A DNA stretch of 64,000 bases from Massospora cicadina. Lineage: Eukaryota > Entomophthoromycota > Entomophthoromycetes > Entomophthorales > Entomophthoraceae. This document shows positions 44,278-56,409 of the stretch, in pieces. Numbering within the stretch: the first letter of the stretch is position 1; every line of letters begins with the position of its first letter. A model generated the notes under the pieces. The model was not told the DNA's origin and searched no databases. It saw only the letters and a program-made list of their open reading frames with translations. The stretch is from the NCBI GenBank assembly GCA_022478985.1, contig JAKSZP010013561.1, forward strand, positions 1 to 64,000. The letters are read 5' to 3'. Position numbers and translations under genes: made by a program.

Positions 44278-45660
44278 TCAGGAGCAGTTGGGAGGACCCT
44301 CTGGTCCTATCTCACCGTGGCTTATTTTGGCCATGCTCCACGTCTGCACTCCAACTCTTTCAATGCCATGGTTGGTTCCCTTGATCTGACCCAATGATTC
44401 AAGGGAATTGTGGTTTTTTGCATTTGTGTCAACTTTTCCTGCACAGGTCTCATGTTGATTTGATGCGGGTTGTTGATTGGATTTTATATTTTTGAGGTTC
44501 AACTTTGTTGCATTATGCACCACATTTTCACCCAAATTGTGGTTGCATTGTTCCTCAGTATGTGCATGACTGATGACGCTTTGTGGCTCAGTCTGGTTAC
44601 TGTGAAAATTTTCAACCTGGGCATATTGTTCTGATTGGTTGGTTTGGTGAATATCTGATATATCCTCCTGAATTTGTCCGTGGTTAATGGCGGATTCCGC
44701 ATGTGCCACCGCTTCAGCCGCTGCTCTCTTGTGGGCTTTTTGTGCTGCTTTACGCTGTTTACTTGTAACTGGGTCCATGATGGAGTATAGTCCATCTTCA
44801 CCCCAGCGGAATGGGTGGTGGCCATCAGTCATTTTGGCGGAGTTTTTATCATCTCCGTCCATAGCTTCTTCACAAAAATCAATTTCCATTAAGCCCTCTT
44901 TTACAGGGCATGCATGTTCCTTGTGGCCCAGTGAGCCACAGTAGTTGCAAATGGGTGGTGCGCGTTCCAGTGTAACACGGAATGCAGCTGACTGGCCCCC
45001 ATCTGTGAAGTGAAATTCTGCTGCGCTAGAAATTCTGGATAAATCCTCTTCCACTTCTGGGAAGGGGTTGATTACAGCGATAGCTTTGCCTGTGCACAGG
45101 TCGGGCATTAAGAATAATTGCTGTAATTTGAGTTGTTGGATTTCTCCATAGGCCACAAGACCTTTGTGGAGCTGCTCCTTGATTACCTTGCAAGGAAGGT
45201 TGGTGGGGAGCAAGTCAAAGGAGATGAACAAAGTTTTTGCTTTGTTCCATCTGGTGTGCAAGGTGCGCACAATTTTTTTGCCCTCAGGGAGGGCAAAGTC
45301 CACGCAGATTTTTGCTATGGCATCGGCTTCATTGGCTGTTTTGAAACCAATATTGATCCAGCCGTGGCCCATGTTGTTAGTGGCTACGTACACCGCGTGA
45401 GGGAAAAGTGAGGGCTGTGCCTCACATGTTTTCGCCCACAGGGTTGGTGACTCATCCCCAAGGAAGAGTCTGATCCCAAGCTCCACCTTTGACAAAGGTT
45501 GGTTGAATTGGATGTACATGTATTGCGCGTGCTTTACAGTAAGTACCATAAACCCAGACGGTGTCTGAGTTTGCGATTTTTTTATGGCTTGGGTTCCTGG
45601 TCCCCCTCCAGGGCGTTTCTTGCCCTTAGTTGCACCGTTAAGCGCACCACTTGCTGTGAT
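44278..45660 (-). CDS. LINE family I ORF1, copy 2 (nearly intact)
   Basis: The frame is open for 423 codons from ATG 45549 and upstream to about 45660. The original start near 45700 (MGDFNNKNK) is cut off by a one-base deletion relative to copy 1. Order: Gly/Lys/Pro-rich basic N-terminus; domain one (YMYIQFNQPLSKVELGIRLF, NMGHGWINIGFKTANEADA); domain two (FDLLPTNLPCKVIKEQLHKG, LCTGKAIAVINPFPEV); zinc knuckle CNYCGSLGHKEHAC near 44910-44955; Ala-rich helix (KRAAAEAVAHAESA); Gln/Asn/His-rich tail. It ends TGA at 44278, just before the ORF2 endonuclease frame. It is the best-preserved protein in the window and the reference for the broken copies. Role: RNP formation, by family analogy. Confidence 0.75.
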   Translation of the reverse strand: MTASGALNGATKGKKRPGGGPGTQAIKKSQTQTPSGFMVLTVKHAQYMYIQFNQPLSKVELGIRLFLGDESPTLWAKTCEAQPSLFPHAVYVATNNMGHGWINIGFKTANEADAIAKICVDFALPEGKKIVRTLHTRWNKAKTLFISFDLLPTNLPCKVIKEQLHKGLVAYGEIQQLKLQQLFLMPDLCTGKAIAVINPFPEVEEDLSRISSAAEFHFTDGGQSAAFRVTLERAPPICNYCGSLGHKEHACPVKEGLMEIDFCEEAMDGDDKNSAKMTDGHHPFRWGEDGLYSIMDPVTSKQRKAAQKAHKRAAAEAVAHAESAINHGQIQEDISDIHQTNQSEQYAQVENFHSNQTEPQSVISHAHTEEQCNHNLGENVVHNATKLNLKNIKSNQQPASNQHETCAGKVDTNAKNHNSLESLGQIKGTNHGIERVGVQTWSMAKISHGEIGPEGPPNCS

Positions 45661-45781
45661 GCTCGCCCATGTTGTTTATTTTTGTTATTAAAGTCGCCCA
45701 TCTTTCCTGTGTGTGATTATCCAAATTTGCTGTTCAAATCAAATTATAGTAACTAAAGTGATTGTTTCGAGAAAAAAAGCT

Positions 45782-45798
45782 CCTGAGCTTAAGGTATT
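45782..45798. repeat. Target-site duplication, right (family I LINE copy 2)
   Basis: CCTGAGCTTAAGGTATT, exact match to 40536-40552. Confidence 0.85.
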
Positions 45799-46589
45799 AG
45801 TAAGGCAGTTTTGAATCTGAAAAATTCTCTTTAGCCTGCTTGTGAGATATGAACTCTGAATCTGACTACCAGTCTTAAATGTTAAATTGAAATTATTATT
45901 CATATTGTTTTTTAAATTGAACCATCTTAAATTTGATTAAATATTATGGCTGAACTTTGGAACTCCTACTCCATTCTCATATTGGTAGCCTTAAAGGTAA
46001 GGACCATTTGGCGGTCATATAGGATATTGACTGTTACAACAACCTTTTGAGTAGATCATGGGAAGTTCCCTTACAGAGGAAAGAAGGGACTTTAGGCACT
46101 TGTGGAGCCCTTAATTAAGGCTGGATGTTTTGGCCCTTGTTGTTGATGAGCGCTGAGTAACTTCTTTAGCCCCCAAAATCCACTTACTTTATCCCCTTTT
46201 CTTCTTCTTCCCTTGTGAATAAGATCAAGGGGGTATGTATGGTGGTATTTCTGGCCAGAGGCCACCAGCAGGACCCTGCCCTCATCTGGTCCCCGCCCTG
46301 TCATATCCCACCCCCTTGTAAACTGGAAAAATTTAACCTTGAAACTTTGGAAAAAGTTATTAAGTCAGGAAAACTGGTTTGGGCCATGAAATTTGAGATT
46401 CTGGGTCATGGGGCACAGTTATAAGTCAAAAGTTTGTTTGTAAATTTTCATATAAATCAATTTTTAAAAACGACTTTGCTGAGCAGCAATTATTCTGAGT
46501 ATGTGGTCCAAGCAAATCCACTCAAGTTTGGATCACTAAATGTACCCCCACCACTGATCCAAAAACTACATTGTCAGAGCTTCCATGAC
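45799..46589. other. No gene recognised
   Basis: AT-rich sequence with only short frames. It continues the host sequence interrupted by LINE copy 2. Confidence 0.4.
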
Positions 46590-47910
46590 CTCATACAGCA
46601 TCTATATAACAACCCATAAAACCCAGGATGCTCTTTGCAAGCGCGTCAGCCAGCCCAGCTCAAACCATCCCCCCAATTTCTTCCCCCACCACCATAAATA
46701 AAGAATAAAACCGCCCTTCCTAGTATCAGTTTTCAGTTCAATGATTGCTTTAAGTTCAATAAAAGTCTTCATTTTCAGCCCCTCTCTGCGGATTCTGCAG
46801 GCTTACTTTTTACCATAATTCTCTCCTTTGATAACATTAAACATGCCGCATTCAGCATTCTGGGGCTGATGATTTCTGAGTAGACACTACAATCCATTGA
46901 TCCAGCAGCTCAACAAATGCTAGCTGAAGTCATCAGAAGTTATACTCTGATCTATTTCTTTAATATGCCATACCAGACAGCTACGCCAATCTTCCAGATC
47001 CAGTTTGGCAAACCACCACTGGTTCAGCTAATCTGGACAATCAAGAGCATCATAACCCCTCTCTCAGGATGGTTATTGGAATCCATCTGACTCACTACGC
47101 TGACCCACCACTGGTCTAGTGTGATACAAAGGAGATTAGGCTTTCCACTCCACTGATTTCAATAAATCATTTATGGGCGATAGATGCACATCCTCACAAC
47201 CTGGAGGTGAAGCTCAGTTAACAGATCATCCAAAGAATTACTCCTCATGGCAATCCACCTCAATTTAAATTAATAGATTGATCATCCATTCCAAAAACTA
47301 TTTCAACTTTGTGGAGCAGATTAAAACCCCAACAACTGCAAGATGATGCCAACTCTACCACATAATAAATTGAGTCACTTTTAAGTGTGGTTAGCCTAGT
47401 AGGTAAAACTGCTTACCCTATTGCAAGTTTTGAGCTTAAAACCTGAACTATGTAGAAAAATTCTTGGTGTGGTATATTTGTCCCAAGGTCTACCCACCTC
47501 AAATATTTTTTAAAATCGAGCTAATTTGATTTATTCCATAAACCTGTCCTCATTTTTATGGCTCAACTATATTTAATGAACCCAAGGACTCATATAAATA
47601 AAAATGAACCTGGAAATTTTGGGACTGAAGCCAAATGCCACCAACTGAAAAACAAGGAGGATTGGTCATCCTTTATGCCTATCCCACCCTTGAGGGTTAC
47701 CATAGAAAGACCCGCAGTTGCCCCATTGCAGCCATCTGGTTTATTATAGGGGCCTTTGGTATCTTACTTAACTTTTACTACCCTCACAGAACCATAGAAC
47801 ATCCATCCTTCAAGCAATTAGGGATGTTATGCCACTGGCATTCTGAGCTTTTCACAGGGTTGTCACACACATATTGGAAGCCATGTCTTAAAGTAGCAGA
47901 ATCCATGGCT
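46590..47910. repeat. Dispersed non-coding repeat (TRIM/LARD-like), copy 2
   Basis: Matches 2140-3300 in order, including CCATCCCCCCAATTTCTTCC, AATAAAAGTCTTCATTTTCAG, GTCATCAGAAGTTAT and the 290-bp terminal unit (47620-47910). An ATAAA signal followed by a C/T-rich stretch at 46758-46800 would suit an LTR R-U5 end. Truncated on both sides; a short TA run follows at 47912-47925. Confidence 0.55.
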
Positions 47911-48069
47911 TATATATATATATGGCTGAACTTTGTAACAATTTTTGCATATAAAAAGATTACCATTTTTGAATGTAGATCTTAATAATAAATTTTGATG
48001 TTGATTCTTTTGGTCCATAGTATAAGTTTCTTCTAATAGAGTTTCTTAAATCTCTATTTTTGTTTATAC
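47911..48069. other. AT-rich spacer
   Basis: Includes a (TA)n run. It is the target of the family II LINE copy 2. No gene. Confidence 0.4.
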
Positions 48070-48076
48070 AATGCTA
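48070..48076. repeat. Possible target-site duplication, left (family II LINE copy 2)
   Basis: AATGCTA, repeated at 53359-53365. Only 7 bp, so less secure than the others. Confidence 0.5.
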
Positions 48077-51000
48077 ACTTTTCTCTCTCATTGCAATCAC
48101 TTTTGCAACTTATTCAATTCAAGTTATATTCTAGTTTGATAATCTCACAGAGGAGATTAGTCTGCGCCCATGTCAGGGAACAGTTGGGCAAGTAAGGTAT
48201 GAGGAGCAGGTGGTAGGCCCGCGGCCTCAAACGTTTGAAAACGCCCCGGAAAAACTGGCGGAATAGAAAAAGAATTTAAAAAAAACTGGCGGTCACTGTT
48301 TCCCTGGAAATCCTCGCTTGGCAAGCGCGATGCAACCAGTACATCAATACGCCGCACTCCCAACTACTCTGATTGGTGGAATATGGAGTCCGCGTGTTTC
48401 TGGACATCCAACAAACAGCTCTATGGGAAAAATTTTGAGGGGATGTGCACATTTTTTCCTGACCGCGGTGTATGTCGCACCTCACTCCATGTCATGCGGT
48501 TGGCTGGACCTTGGTTTCAAAAACAAGGAGGCAGCAGACAAAGCTGCTGTGGTGCGCATAGTGATCAACCTCCCCAAAGGGCAACGGGTCATCAAAACCA
48601 AATGCACCAGATGGACAAAATCCAACAAAATTTTCTCAGGTTTGACTTTTTGCCAACTATGGTAAAACGTGACATTTTTGAGCAACACCTGAAAGATGGT
48701 CTCACCATTTATGGCGAAGTACAATCTTTCGAGATGCAATGTTCTATGCTGATGCCACACCTGTGCACCAGCAAAGCCATTGCAGTTCTGACCCCAACTG
48801 AGGAGATCGTGAAGGACCTAACCCAGATCCCGCACTCCACTTTTATTGATATTGAAGGGCATACCACCCACCCTTTCTGGGTAACCGTGGACAGAGCACC
48901 CCCATCTGCACCCACTATGATGCATTCAGCCATAAGGCACATTCATGCCCCACCAAGGAGGGCATCACATTCCAAGAGCACCCCTCATCGGCCATGGCCA
49001 GCGGAGAGGCACATTACAAACCAACTGCAAGCACCAAAGAGGCTTTCCTGTGGGGAGCACAAGGTTGCTACCTACTGGTAAAACCTATTTCCCCGCAAGA
49101 GTGAAGAAGGCCAAGAAGGCCTGCAGGGCCGCGGCCAAGGAAGTGGCCAAAGTCACCACCACTATCCCACACTCCCAACGCCAGAAGGACATTGAGACCT
49201 TCGCTGTGGAAGCAACTTGGGAATCTTTCAACCAATCAGATTGAGAAGCCCATGCTGATTAGGCCACCCAATCTGAGGATCCGATGGGTGACTCAATTTC
49301 ACCCAATCTTTGTGACCAAGCTCCGGTTGAAACTGACTTGGGGTCCAACCTACCTGAAAATTTTCTTTCAACACACTTGTAGGTGCACCAAACTCATCCA
49401 CACCACAAAAAATTTGTATGACGTCGAGGAAACAAAAAGTGAAGGCAAAATCCAATGAAAACCTTTCTGCTAAAATTAACAAAACTACCAATAGCATTGC
49501 TGCAAACACCCGCGCTGCCATGAAGGCCCATGGGGATCTAGAGGAGGCTAGTGGGCCTGGGTGCCTACCCCCTTGCACCTAAGGTATGATGGGGGAAACC
49601 TTCATTTTAGGGACATTGAATATCGCCAGACTCAAGGCCTTGCCATCCCGGGCTAGGAAACTGAGTTTTTTAAAAAAAATTTACCCGTGGATATCCTGGC
49701 CATCCAGGAGTCTCACTGTCCACGAGGTTCTGAGGATGCTTGGAAAACCATGCTCCTCCCATCCCTATCCTTTTGGTCAGATCACTGTGGGGTGCTAATT
49801 CAGAAAAACAATTTTTTCAAATTTTTATTGTTGGAATCCTTCCTAAATGGCCGAGTCCTCATTGTCACTTTCTTGTGGGCTGACGTGGCACATGCTATCA
49901 TCAACATCTATGCCCCAACCTGTGAATGAGAGCGTCAGGAATTTTTCTCATTAGTCAAATCCCTCCCGTTACCCCCAGACCCTTTTGTAGTCAGCGACAT
50001 GAACTGCTGGCTAGACATACCAACGGACCATTGGCCTTCCTCCTCCCACGCCCCCCAGGATCACGTAGAACTTCGCGTTCTAAAGGCCACCCTTGGGTTA
50101 ATGGATGCACTGCTGCGGTGAGCCCCGCTGCTCAAAAACATGAAATGCCCCCACATCCACAATGGCCAATTAAGGTCCATGACCCACATCGACCTTATCC
50201 TTATGCCGGCGAAATTCCAACCCCACATTTTCCACTTCAAAACAACAAAAATTGAATTCTCCAACCACCAGCTAGTCTTAATAACCTACCACTTACCTGT
50301 CACGGTAGCTAAGGCCCCACATTGGTGCAAACTTTGCCCTCTAAAACTTGCGTTGCCAGGATTTTCCACTTGGGTGGAATTAGCAACTTTGGCAAAAGAG
50401 TTTGTTACACCTTTTGCGCGGACCCCATCTCCACATGGGCAGCCTTCAAAGAGGATACCATCCGCCACTCTCGCCACCTCTCCTCCCAACGCTTATGAGC
50501 CACATCAGCTGTCATTTTGCGCGCTCTGGCAGAGTTGTCACACTTGGAGTCCAACATTCCAGCTACAGGATACAGCCCTGCATGGGGCTGGAAGTGGGCG
50601 GAGGCAGCCGCCCACCTCAACGTGCTCAAAAGGCAACATAAACATCAGGTTTGTGTTCAGTACAGGGCCAAACGCATTATAGAGGGTGACAAGTACACCG
50701 CATATTTTTTAAAAAAAAATTTGCACCACGCCAGAGCGTGGCCTGCACACAGGTGCAAAGATCGGATGATTCCATTGTGGATATGCCAGCTGAAGTGGCA
50801 ATCAAAACACAAAAGTATTACTCCAAGTTATACCAATCCGATCCAATTCAGCTGGCTGAAGTGGCAGAATTTCTCGACCAAACCCACATCTGCACCGTTT
50901 CCTGATACCTGAAGATAATAAATTTGATTACTCCAAACGAATTATGGACAGCCATCCGCGGTGCACCAAACTGGAAATGCCCAGGCCCAGATGGCATTCC

Positions 51001-53358
51001 ATATAAATTCTATAAAAAGTACTTCAAATATATATCCCCACTACTGCTTGCCTCACTTAACCTGAGCCTTCTGGAAACGCGCCTCCTACCAGTAGGACAA
51101 GAGGCCTTCACCATCACACTCTTCAAGAAAGGGGACAAGCTAGACTTAGCCAACTGGCGCCCAACTTCTTTAACTAACACAGATACAAAAATTCTAACAA
51201 AAATCATGGCTAACCGTTTAGGGATTGTAGCATCTTCCACCATCTCCTCAGAACAATTCAGTTTCATACCCAGAAGGTTAATTTGGGACAGCGTGCACTC
51301 TGTGGCTAATTCATGCTAATCCACAGCCTCTGGGGCACTTGTATTTTTGGACCAACAGAAGACCTATGATAGAGTAAACTGGGAATACCTCAGGGCCTGC
51401 CTCCATCAATTCTGCCTACCCCCCCATTTCATAAACTGAGTGATGCTGCTCACAGAATCTGCAACAATGGCAGTGCGTGGCCCTGGCTTCCTAACGGAAG
51501 TAGTCCGCCCTCAAAGGGGCTTGCGACAAGGGGACCCCCTTACCCACTCTTATACAACTTCAGCCTTGACCCACTACTTCGAAACGTGAATGCCCAACTC
51601 ACTGGGGTCCATGTGCCAGGCCAAGCCCCAGTCAAGATGATGGCGTTTGCAGATGACTGTGTGGTTGGGGTGTCTAATAATAAAGATGCACGCGCACTTG
51701 AAGCTCTCATCCAGGAGTATTCCCGGGTAAGTAATGCTGCACTGAATGCTTCCAAGACTGGAATCTCCCTCCTTGGTCGGTATCAAACCTTCTGGGCCCC
51801 AGCAACCAGTGCCCAACCTGGCCCATCTGCTTGCACACATGCTCGCCCTCCCAGCTCACCCCACACCGCCCCACTAGTGCTCCCCTTCGTGCCACGCCCT
51901 ACCATAGGGCCAGTCTGCCATCTGGGCGTGTGGGTGGAGGCAGGCGGGTACACATCAGCAGTAATGGAGAGTCGTATTCTAGACAACGTGATGAAGCGCA
52001 TTGCCTCCCTCAGAGCACACCCTACTTCCCTTACCAGCAGGGTTGTTTTAGCCAACTCTATGCTTCTCTCCAAAGTCTGGTTTGGAACCCACGCCATCCC
52101 CTTCTCCCCAAGCTTTTTCAAATCCTTGTATGCCCTGCTGCAAGGATGGCTTTAGTCAGGCCGCCCACCACCAGTACGGCTAGAGGTCATGTTTGGCCCT
52201 CATCATCATGGAGGCATGGGCCTGCTTGACTTCAGAGCCCATGCTGCCAAGATCTTGGGCACCTGGATTGCGGCCATCACTGCTCCTACGCTCCCCTCCC
52301 AACACTGGTCCCGCGCGGCCCACTCCAACTTCTCCCGCGCCTTGGGCCTCAACAATCCATCGAACCCCCAATCCCTGAGGAAATACCTGGCTTCACACCC
52401 TTCGGCCACAAGTCCTCACGGTACTAAAACCCACTACAAACGAATCCTCCTCTCCATGCGGAGCGCAGAGTGGAGAATTTTTATTAGTGGACATACAACC
52501 TGAAGAGGCCGCCCCTCACCTCAGTTCACATAAGAGGTACAGGGGCTACCCATCCATGATGGCGTGGGCCCCACGCGGCCCCATGTCCTATCCAGGGTGG
52601 ACTACCTGGACATGATGGACATCCCTTACTACATTGAAACCCAAAAAATTATCTGGAAATACGCACAATATCCCATGTTGCAGCCTCAAATATGTTCCCA
52701 TGTGTGGCGCTGCCTGAGGCAGGTGAACCGTTCATCTGAGCGCTCTAACGCTTTACACTCATCCTGCGTCGTGTGTGGCCAGTATGGAACGCTGTTCCAC
52801 CTCCTGGAGAAGTGTCCTACCTCTAAAGCGATAAGGCGCGAAGTTCAACGTCTGCTGGGCCAGGATCAAACACATCCCCTCAGTCTGTCAAGAGATATGT
52901 TTGCTTTATCAATGGCCCCTCCCCCTTCCACCCTCCCTCCGTGCTCTGGTGGTTGCAATCGCCATGTGGACTATCCACATGATTGTCTTGGATGCCATCG
53001 CAGGTTTCACCCCCACCCTCCCAGAAGCTGTCCACAGATTCCAGTCTCATTTGGTGGACCACTTTCAGGCGTGGATGTTTAGATACCTCCCACCGCATCG
53101 CCAACAGCTGGTCTCCTCCTGGTTCCAAGTTTGGTTCATCAAATCAGACCCCTTCCTCCATACGTGTTCAATTATGGCTACGGCCTCTTCACACGTTCCC
53201 TCCCCTCCCCATAAGTGGCGTTCCCGCTGGCAACAAGAGATAGCATCGCTTCTCTGGGGTGCCTTCCCTGTTACTAAGTTTTGTCTCTTTTGGGTCAAAT
53301 TTGTAAGTGTCCAGCCCATGGTCGGCCTTCCTCGCAATAAATTTAAAATTATTAATAA
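48077..53358 (+). mobile_element. Full-length LINE retrotransposon, family II copy 2 (5.28 kb)
   Basis: Same 5' start (ACTTTTCTCTCTCATTG), leader (GAGGAGATTAGTCTGCGCCC), ORF order and 3' end (CCCATGGTCGGCCTTCC, AATAAATTTAAA) as copy 1 at 18969. Possible 7-bp duplication. It preserves several features lost in copy 1: the ORF2 ATG and RT active site FADD. Confidence 0.85.
48170..49589 (+). pseudogene. LINE family II ORF1, copy 2 (broken)
   Basis: ATG at 48170 (MSGNSWASK). A stop follows within a dozen codons, and frameshifts occur near 48450 and 48650. Domain one (SMSCGWLDLGFKNKEAADKAA) and domain two (RDIFEQHLKDGLTIYGEVQSFEMQ, LMPHLCTSKAIAVLTPTEE) are readable. The zinc-knuckle region near 48895-48950 is garbled by a frameshift (APPSAPTMMHSA in the open frame). 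The stop TGA at 49587-49589 overlaps the ATG of ORF2. Confidence 0.72.
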
Positions 53359-53404
53359 AATGCTACTACAACTTTACCATATAGTTCCTTTAAAATCTTT
53401 ATAA
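49586..53404 (+). pseudogene. LINE family II ORF2, copy 2 (endonuclease-reverse transcriptase, broken)
   Basis: ATG 49586 overlaps the ORF1 stop (ATGA). Endonuclease: FILGTLNIARLKA, then after a shift MDILAIQESHCPRGSEDAW with the Glu, VSDMNCWLD, and FSNHQLVLITY where the usual SDH reads SNH. RT: GIPYKFYKKYFKYI and NWRPTSLTNTDTKILTKIMANRL (50924-51319), VFLDQQKTYDRVNWEYL, RGLRQGDPL near 51515, FADDCVVGV (51646-51670). C-terminal CVVCGQYGTLFHLLEKC near 52770-52820. TGA and TAG occur at Trp positions. The last frame runs on through the element's 3' end to a stop at 53402 in flanking DNA. Confidence 0.8.
53359..53365. repeat. Possible target-site duplication, right (family II LINE copy 2)
   Basis: AATGCTA; see 48070-48076. 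Confidence 0.5.
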
Positions 53405-53529
53405 TCTTTACATACCTTATGTAATTATTTTCTCTATCGCAGGTGTACAAAAATCCTTTCTTTTCAATCATTGGCTTGAGATATCTGATCACTCTCTTTC
53501 TGAATATATCTACAAAGTTATAGGCTTAA
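53366..53529. other. Short spacer between two LINEs
   Basis: AT-rich, no gene. Confidence 0.4.
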
Positions 53530-56400
53530 AAATACTTTAAATTTTATTCAGGGAATGCTGACCATGAGATGGACACTTCTGATATGTAAACTATCAAGCA
53601 CTATTATAAGCTAGAGGCACCCCAGAGAAGCTAATGCTGTCTCCTGTTGCCAGCGGGAACGCCAAATAAAGGAAGAGGGATATCGTGATTAGAGGCTTGC
53701 GCCACTATTGAGCATATATGAAGGAAAGGGTATGAAGTGATGAACTAAACTGGAAACCAGGATGAGACCAACTGTCAGTGATGGGATGGCAGATGCTTAA
53801 ACAACCATGCTTGAAAGTGAACCATAAGGTGCGACTGGAATTGGCGTGCAGCTTCCTTAAGGGTGGGAGTAGAGCTGAAATGGCATCCAAGACAACCGTG
53901 TGGATAGTCCACATTGCAATTACTATCACTAAGGCTCAGAGGGTATGTTTTATAGGGGAGTTCAAGGACAAGCCGAAGATGTTCAAAAATAGGCTGAAGC
54001 TCTGTGTTTGCTCCTGAAAAAGAGACGTTGAACCTCACGCCAGATCGCTTTTGATGAAGGACACTCTTCCAGGCGGTGGACCAAAGTCCCATATTGGTCA
54101 CACACAACACATGAGGAGTGTGATGCATTGGAGCGCTCTGCAGTATGGTATACCTGTTTCAAGAAGTGCCACACATGAGAACGAACTTGTTGCTGCTAAA
54201 GAGGGTGATAGTCGTACTTCAAGATGTCTTTCTGGGCTTTTAGGAAGTAGGGGATGTCCAACATGTTCAGACATTCCACTCTGGGCATGATAGGGGACCT
54301 CCTTGGTATTAAACTGTTTAGATTCAGCTTGGCCTTGTACATCCTGTGTGAAGTGAGGAGAATGGCGACCCCTCTGGGCGGTGTGCCCATTGATGTAAAT
54401 GCTCCACGCAGCGCTCCACATGGAGAGGAGAATTTGTTTGAAGTGGGGAGATGTCTCATGTGGGCCCACAGCAGGAAGATATGAGGCAAGATTTTGAACA
54501 GTAAATGGTGGTGGGTAGGATTTTGAGGCCCAGGGCGCGGGAGAAATTGGAGCAGGCCATGCGTGACCAGACTTGGGCATGGAGTGTGGGGTTTGTGACT
54601 TCAGCGATCCAGATGACAAGTATTTTGGTGGCATGGGCCTCAAAGTTGAGCAGGCCATACCACCACTATGGCAAGAGTCAAACAAGATATCCAGGCGCAC
54701 TGGCGGTGGGCGGCCTAACCAAAAAACCCTTGCAGAAGGGCTTATAACGAGGTGAAGAAAGATGGGGAAAAGGAGATAGCATGGGCCACAAACCAAACTT
54801 TATATAGGAGCATAGAATTGGTCAGCACAACCCTACCTGGGAGGGAAGTTTGGTGGGCTCTGAGGAGGCGATGCGTTTTGTGACATTGTCCAGAATAAGG
54901 TGCTCCATCCCAATGAGGCGTACCCTCCTGCCTCCAGCCACACACCCAAATGGCGTTCCAGACCATAAAGTGGCTCTTGGCATGAAAGGGAGCACAAGCG
55001 GGGTGGTAAGGGGTGGGTGGGGCAAGTGAACCCGTGGACTAGCTGCTGAAGTAGGAAGGAAATGGGGTGCTGGTGACCATCAGGCTTATAACTGACCAAG
55101 GAGAATGATTTCAGTTTTGGAGGCGTTAAGTACAGCGTTACTTACCCTGGAGTAATCCTGGATAGTAGCTCAAGTGCGCATGCAACTTGGTTGTTAGAAA
55201 CCTCAACCACACAATCATCAGCAAATGCCAACATCTTAACTAGTGCTTGGCCTTGCACATGGACACCAGTAAGGAGAGCATTCAAATTGCATAAAAGTGG
55301 GTAGAGACTGAAGCTATATAAGAGTGGGCTCAAAAGGTCCCTTTGACAGAAGCCTCTTTGAGGGAAAACTACGTCAGTGAGGAAGCCAGGGCCACGCACA
55401 GCCATTGTGGCTGAACCGTAAGCAACATCACCCAATTAATGAACTGATGGGGGTGTGGAACTTGTGGAGGCAGGCTGCGAGGTAATCTCAGTTGACTCTA
55501 TCATAAGCCTTCTGCTAATCTAAAAGAACAAGTTCCCCAGTAGCCGTGGATTAGCATAGGTTGGCTACATTGTGTATGTTGTCCCATATAGACTGCTTAT
55601 AATGAAACAGATTTTCTCTAAAAGATTATATCAGAGGCAACTACCCCTAGGCGGTTGGCCATAATTTTAGTATATAACTTAGTATCTGTGTTAGTAAGTG
55701 AAAAGGGCGCCAGTTGGCAAAGTTCAGCTTATCCCTTTTCATATACAGCGTTATAGTGTTCGCCTCCTGGCCCCCAGGTAGCAGGCGTGTTTCCAACAAA
55801 CACTGGCTCAATGAGGCTAGCAACAAAGAGGAGAAATAGATAAAATATCTCTTATAGAACTCATAAGGAATCCCATCTGAACCTTGGCACTTCCTTTGCA
55901 GTGCACCGCAAACTGCATACCAGAGTTTATTCCAAGAAATTAAATTCATTAACTCCAGATAATTGGAAATGGTGCAGATATGTGCACTTTTGAAAAATTC
56001 TTCAATTTTGGTGGTTTGACTGGATCAGATTGATCCAATTTGGAGTAATAGTTTAAACCTTGATTGCCACTTTGGTGGAGTGTCTACGGTGAGTGGTCAG
56101 CTACCTCACCTGTTTACAAGCTAAGCTCTTTCAAGATGTGATGAATTTTTGGAAAAAATAGGCGGAGCACGTGTCAACCACCATTATAATTTTTTTCTTT
56201 GTACTGAACACAAATTCAATGCTTGTGTTGCCTTACCAGTGCATTAAGGTGAGCGGACACTTCTGCCCACTTGTGACCCCAAACCAGGTTGTAGTTGTAA
56301 GTCCAGGAGAACGTTCCCTCTGCGTGGACCAAGCATTTTTCCCATTTCCTGATAAAAAGGTTCCAAAGAGGGAGGTTGTACCCCTGTCACCCAGGGTGAC
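53530..56400 (-). mobile_element. 5'-truncated LINE, family II-like, minus strand
   Basis: The 3' end at about 53530 (minus strand AGTGTCCATCTCATGGTCAG then AATAAAATTTAAA) is a diverged version of the family II end. Similarity to ORF2 extends to about 56310 (WGHKWAEVSAHLNALVRQHKH matches WGWKWAEAAAHLNVLKRQHKH of copy 2). ORF1 and the endonuclease are missing, the usual outcome of incomplete reverse transcription. Confidence 0.75.
53640..56310 (-). pseudogene. LINE ORF2 fragment (reverse transcriptase), decayed
   Basis: RT boxes: GSDGIPYEFYKRYFIYF and ANWRPFHL (55949-55647), FSLYPLLCNLNALLTGVHVQG and LAFADDCVVEVSNN (55435-55142) with FADD intact. Then PPVRLDILFDSCHSGGMA (54796-54098) and the C-terminal CVVCDQYGTLVHRLEECP near 54060-54120. 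Frames change about every 200-300 bp. More diverged from family II copies 1 and 2 than these are from each other, so it is an older or sister subfamily. Confidence 0.75.
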
Positions 56401-56409
56401 CTCGATCAT

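Larger units (their letters stand above)
40553..45781 (-). mobile_element. Full-length LINE retrotransposon, family I copy 2 (5.23 kb)
   Basis: An exact 17-bp target duplication and the same ends and length as copy 1 (7835-13063). ORF1 is nearly intact; ORF2 is broken in at least seven places. The perfect duplication suggests a younger insertion than copy 1, whose duplication has changed. Inserted just 3' of element A2. Confidence 0.9.

Noticed and set aside
51783..52121. 112-codon minus-strand ORF in LINE copy 2
   Set aside because: Antisense shadow of the RT thumb region (plus-strand frame 51586-52155 with FADD).
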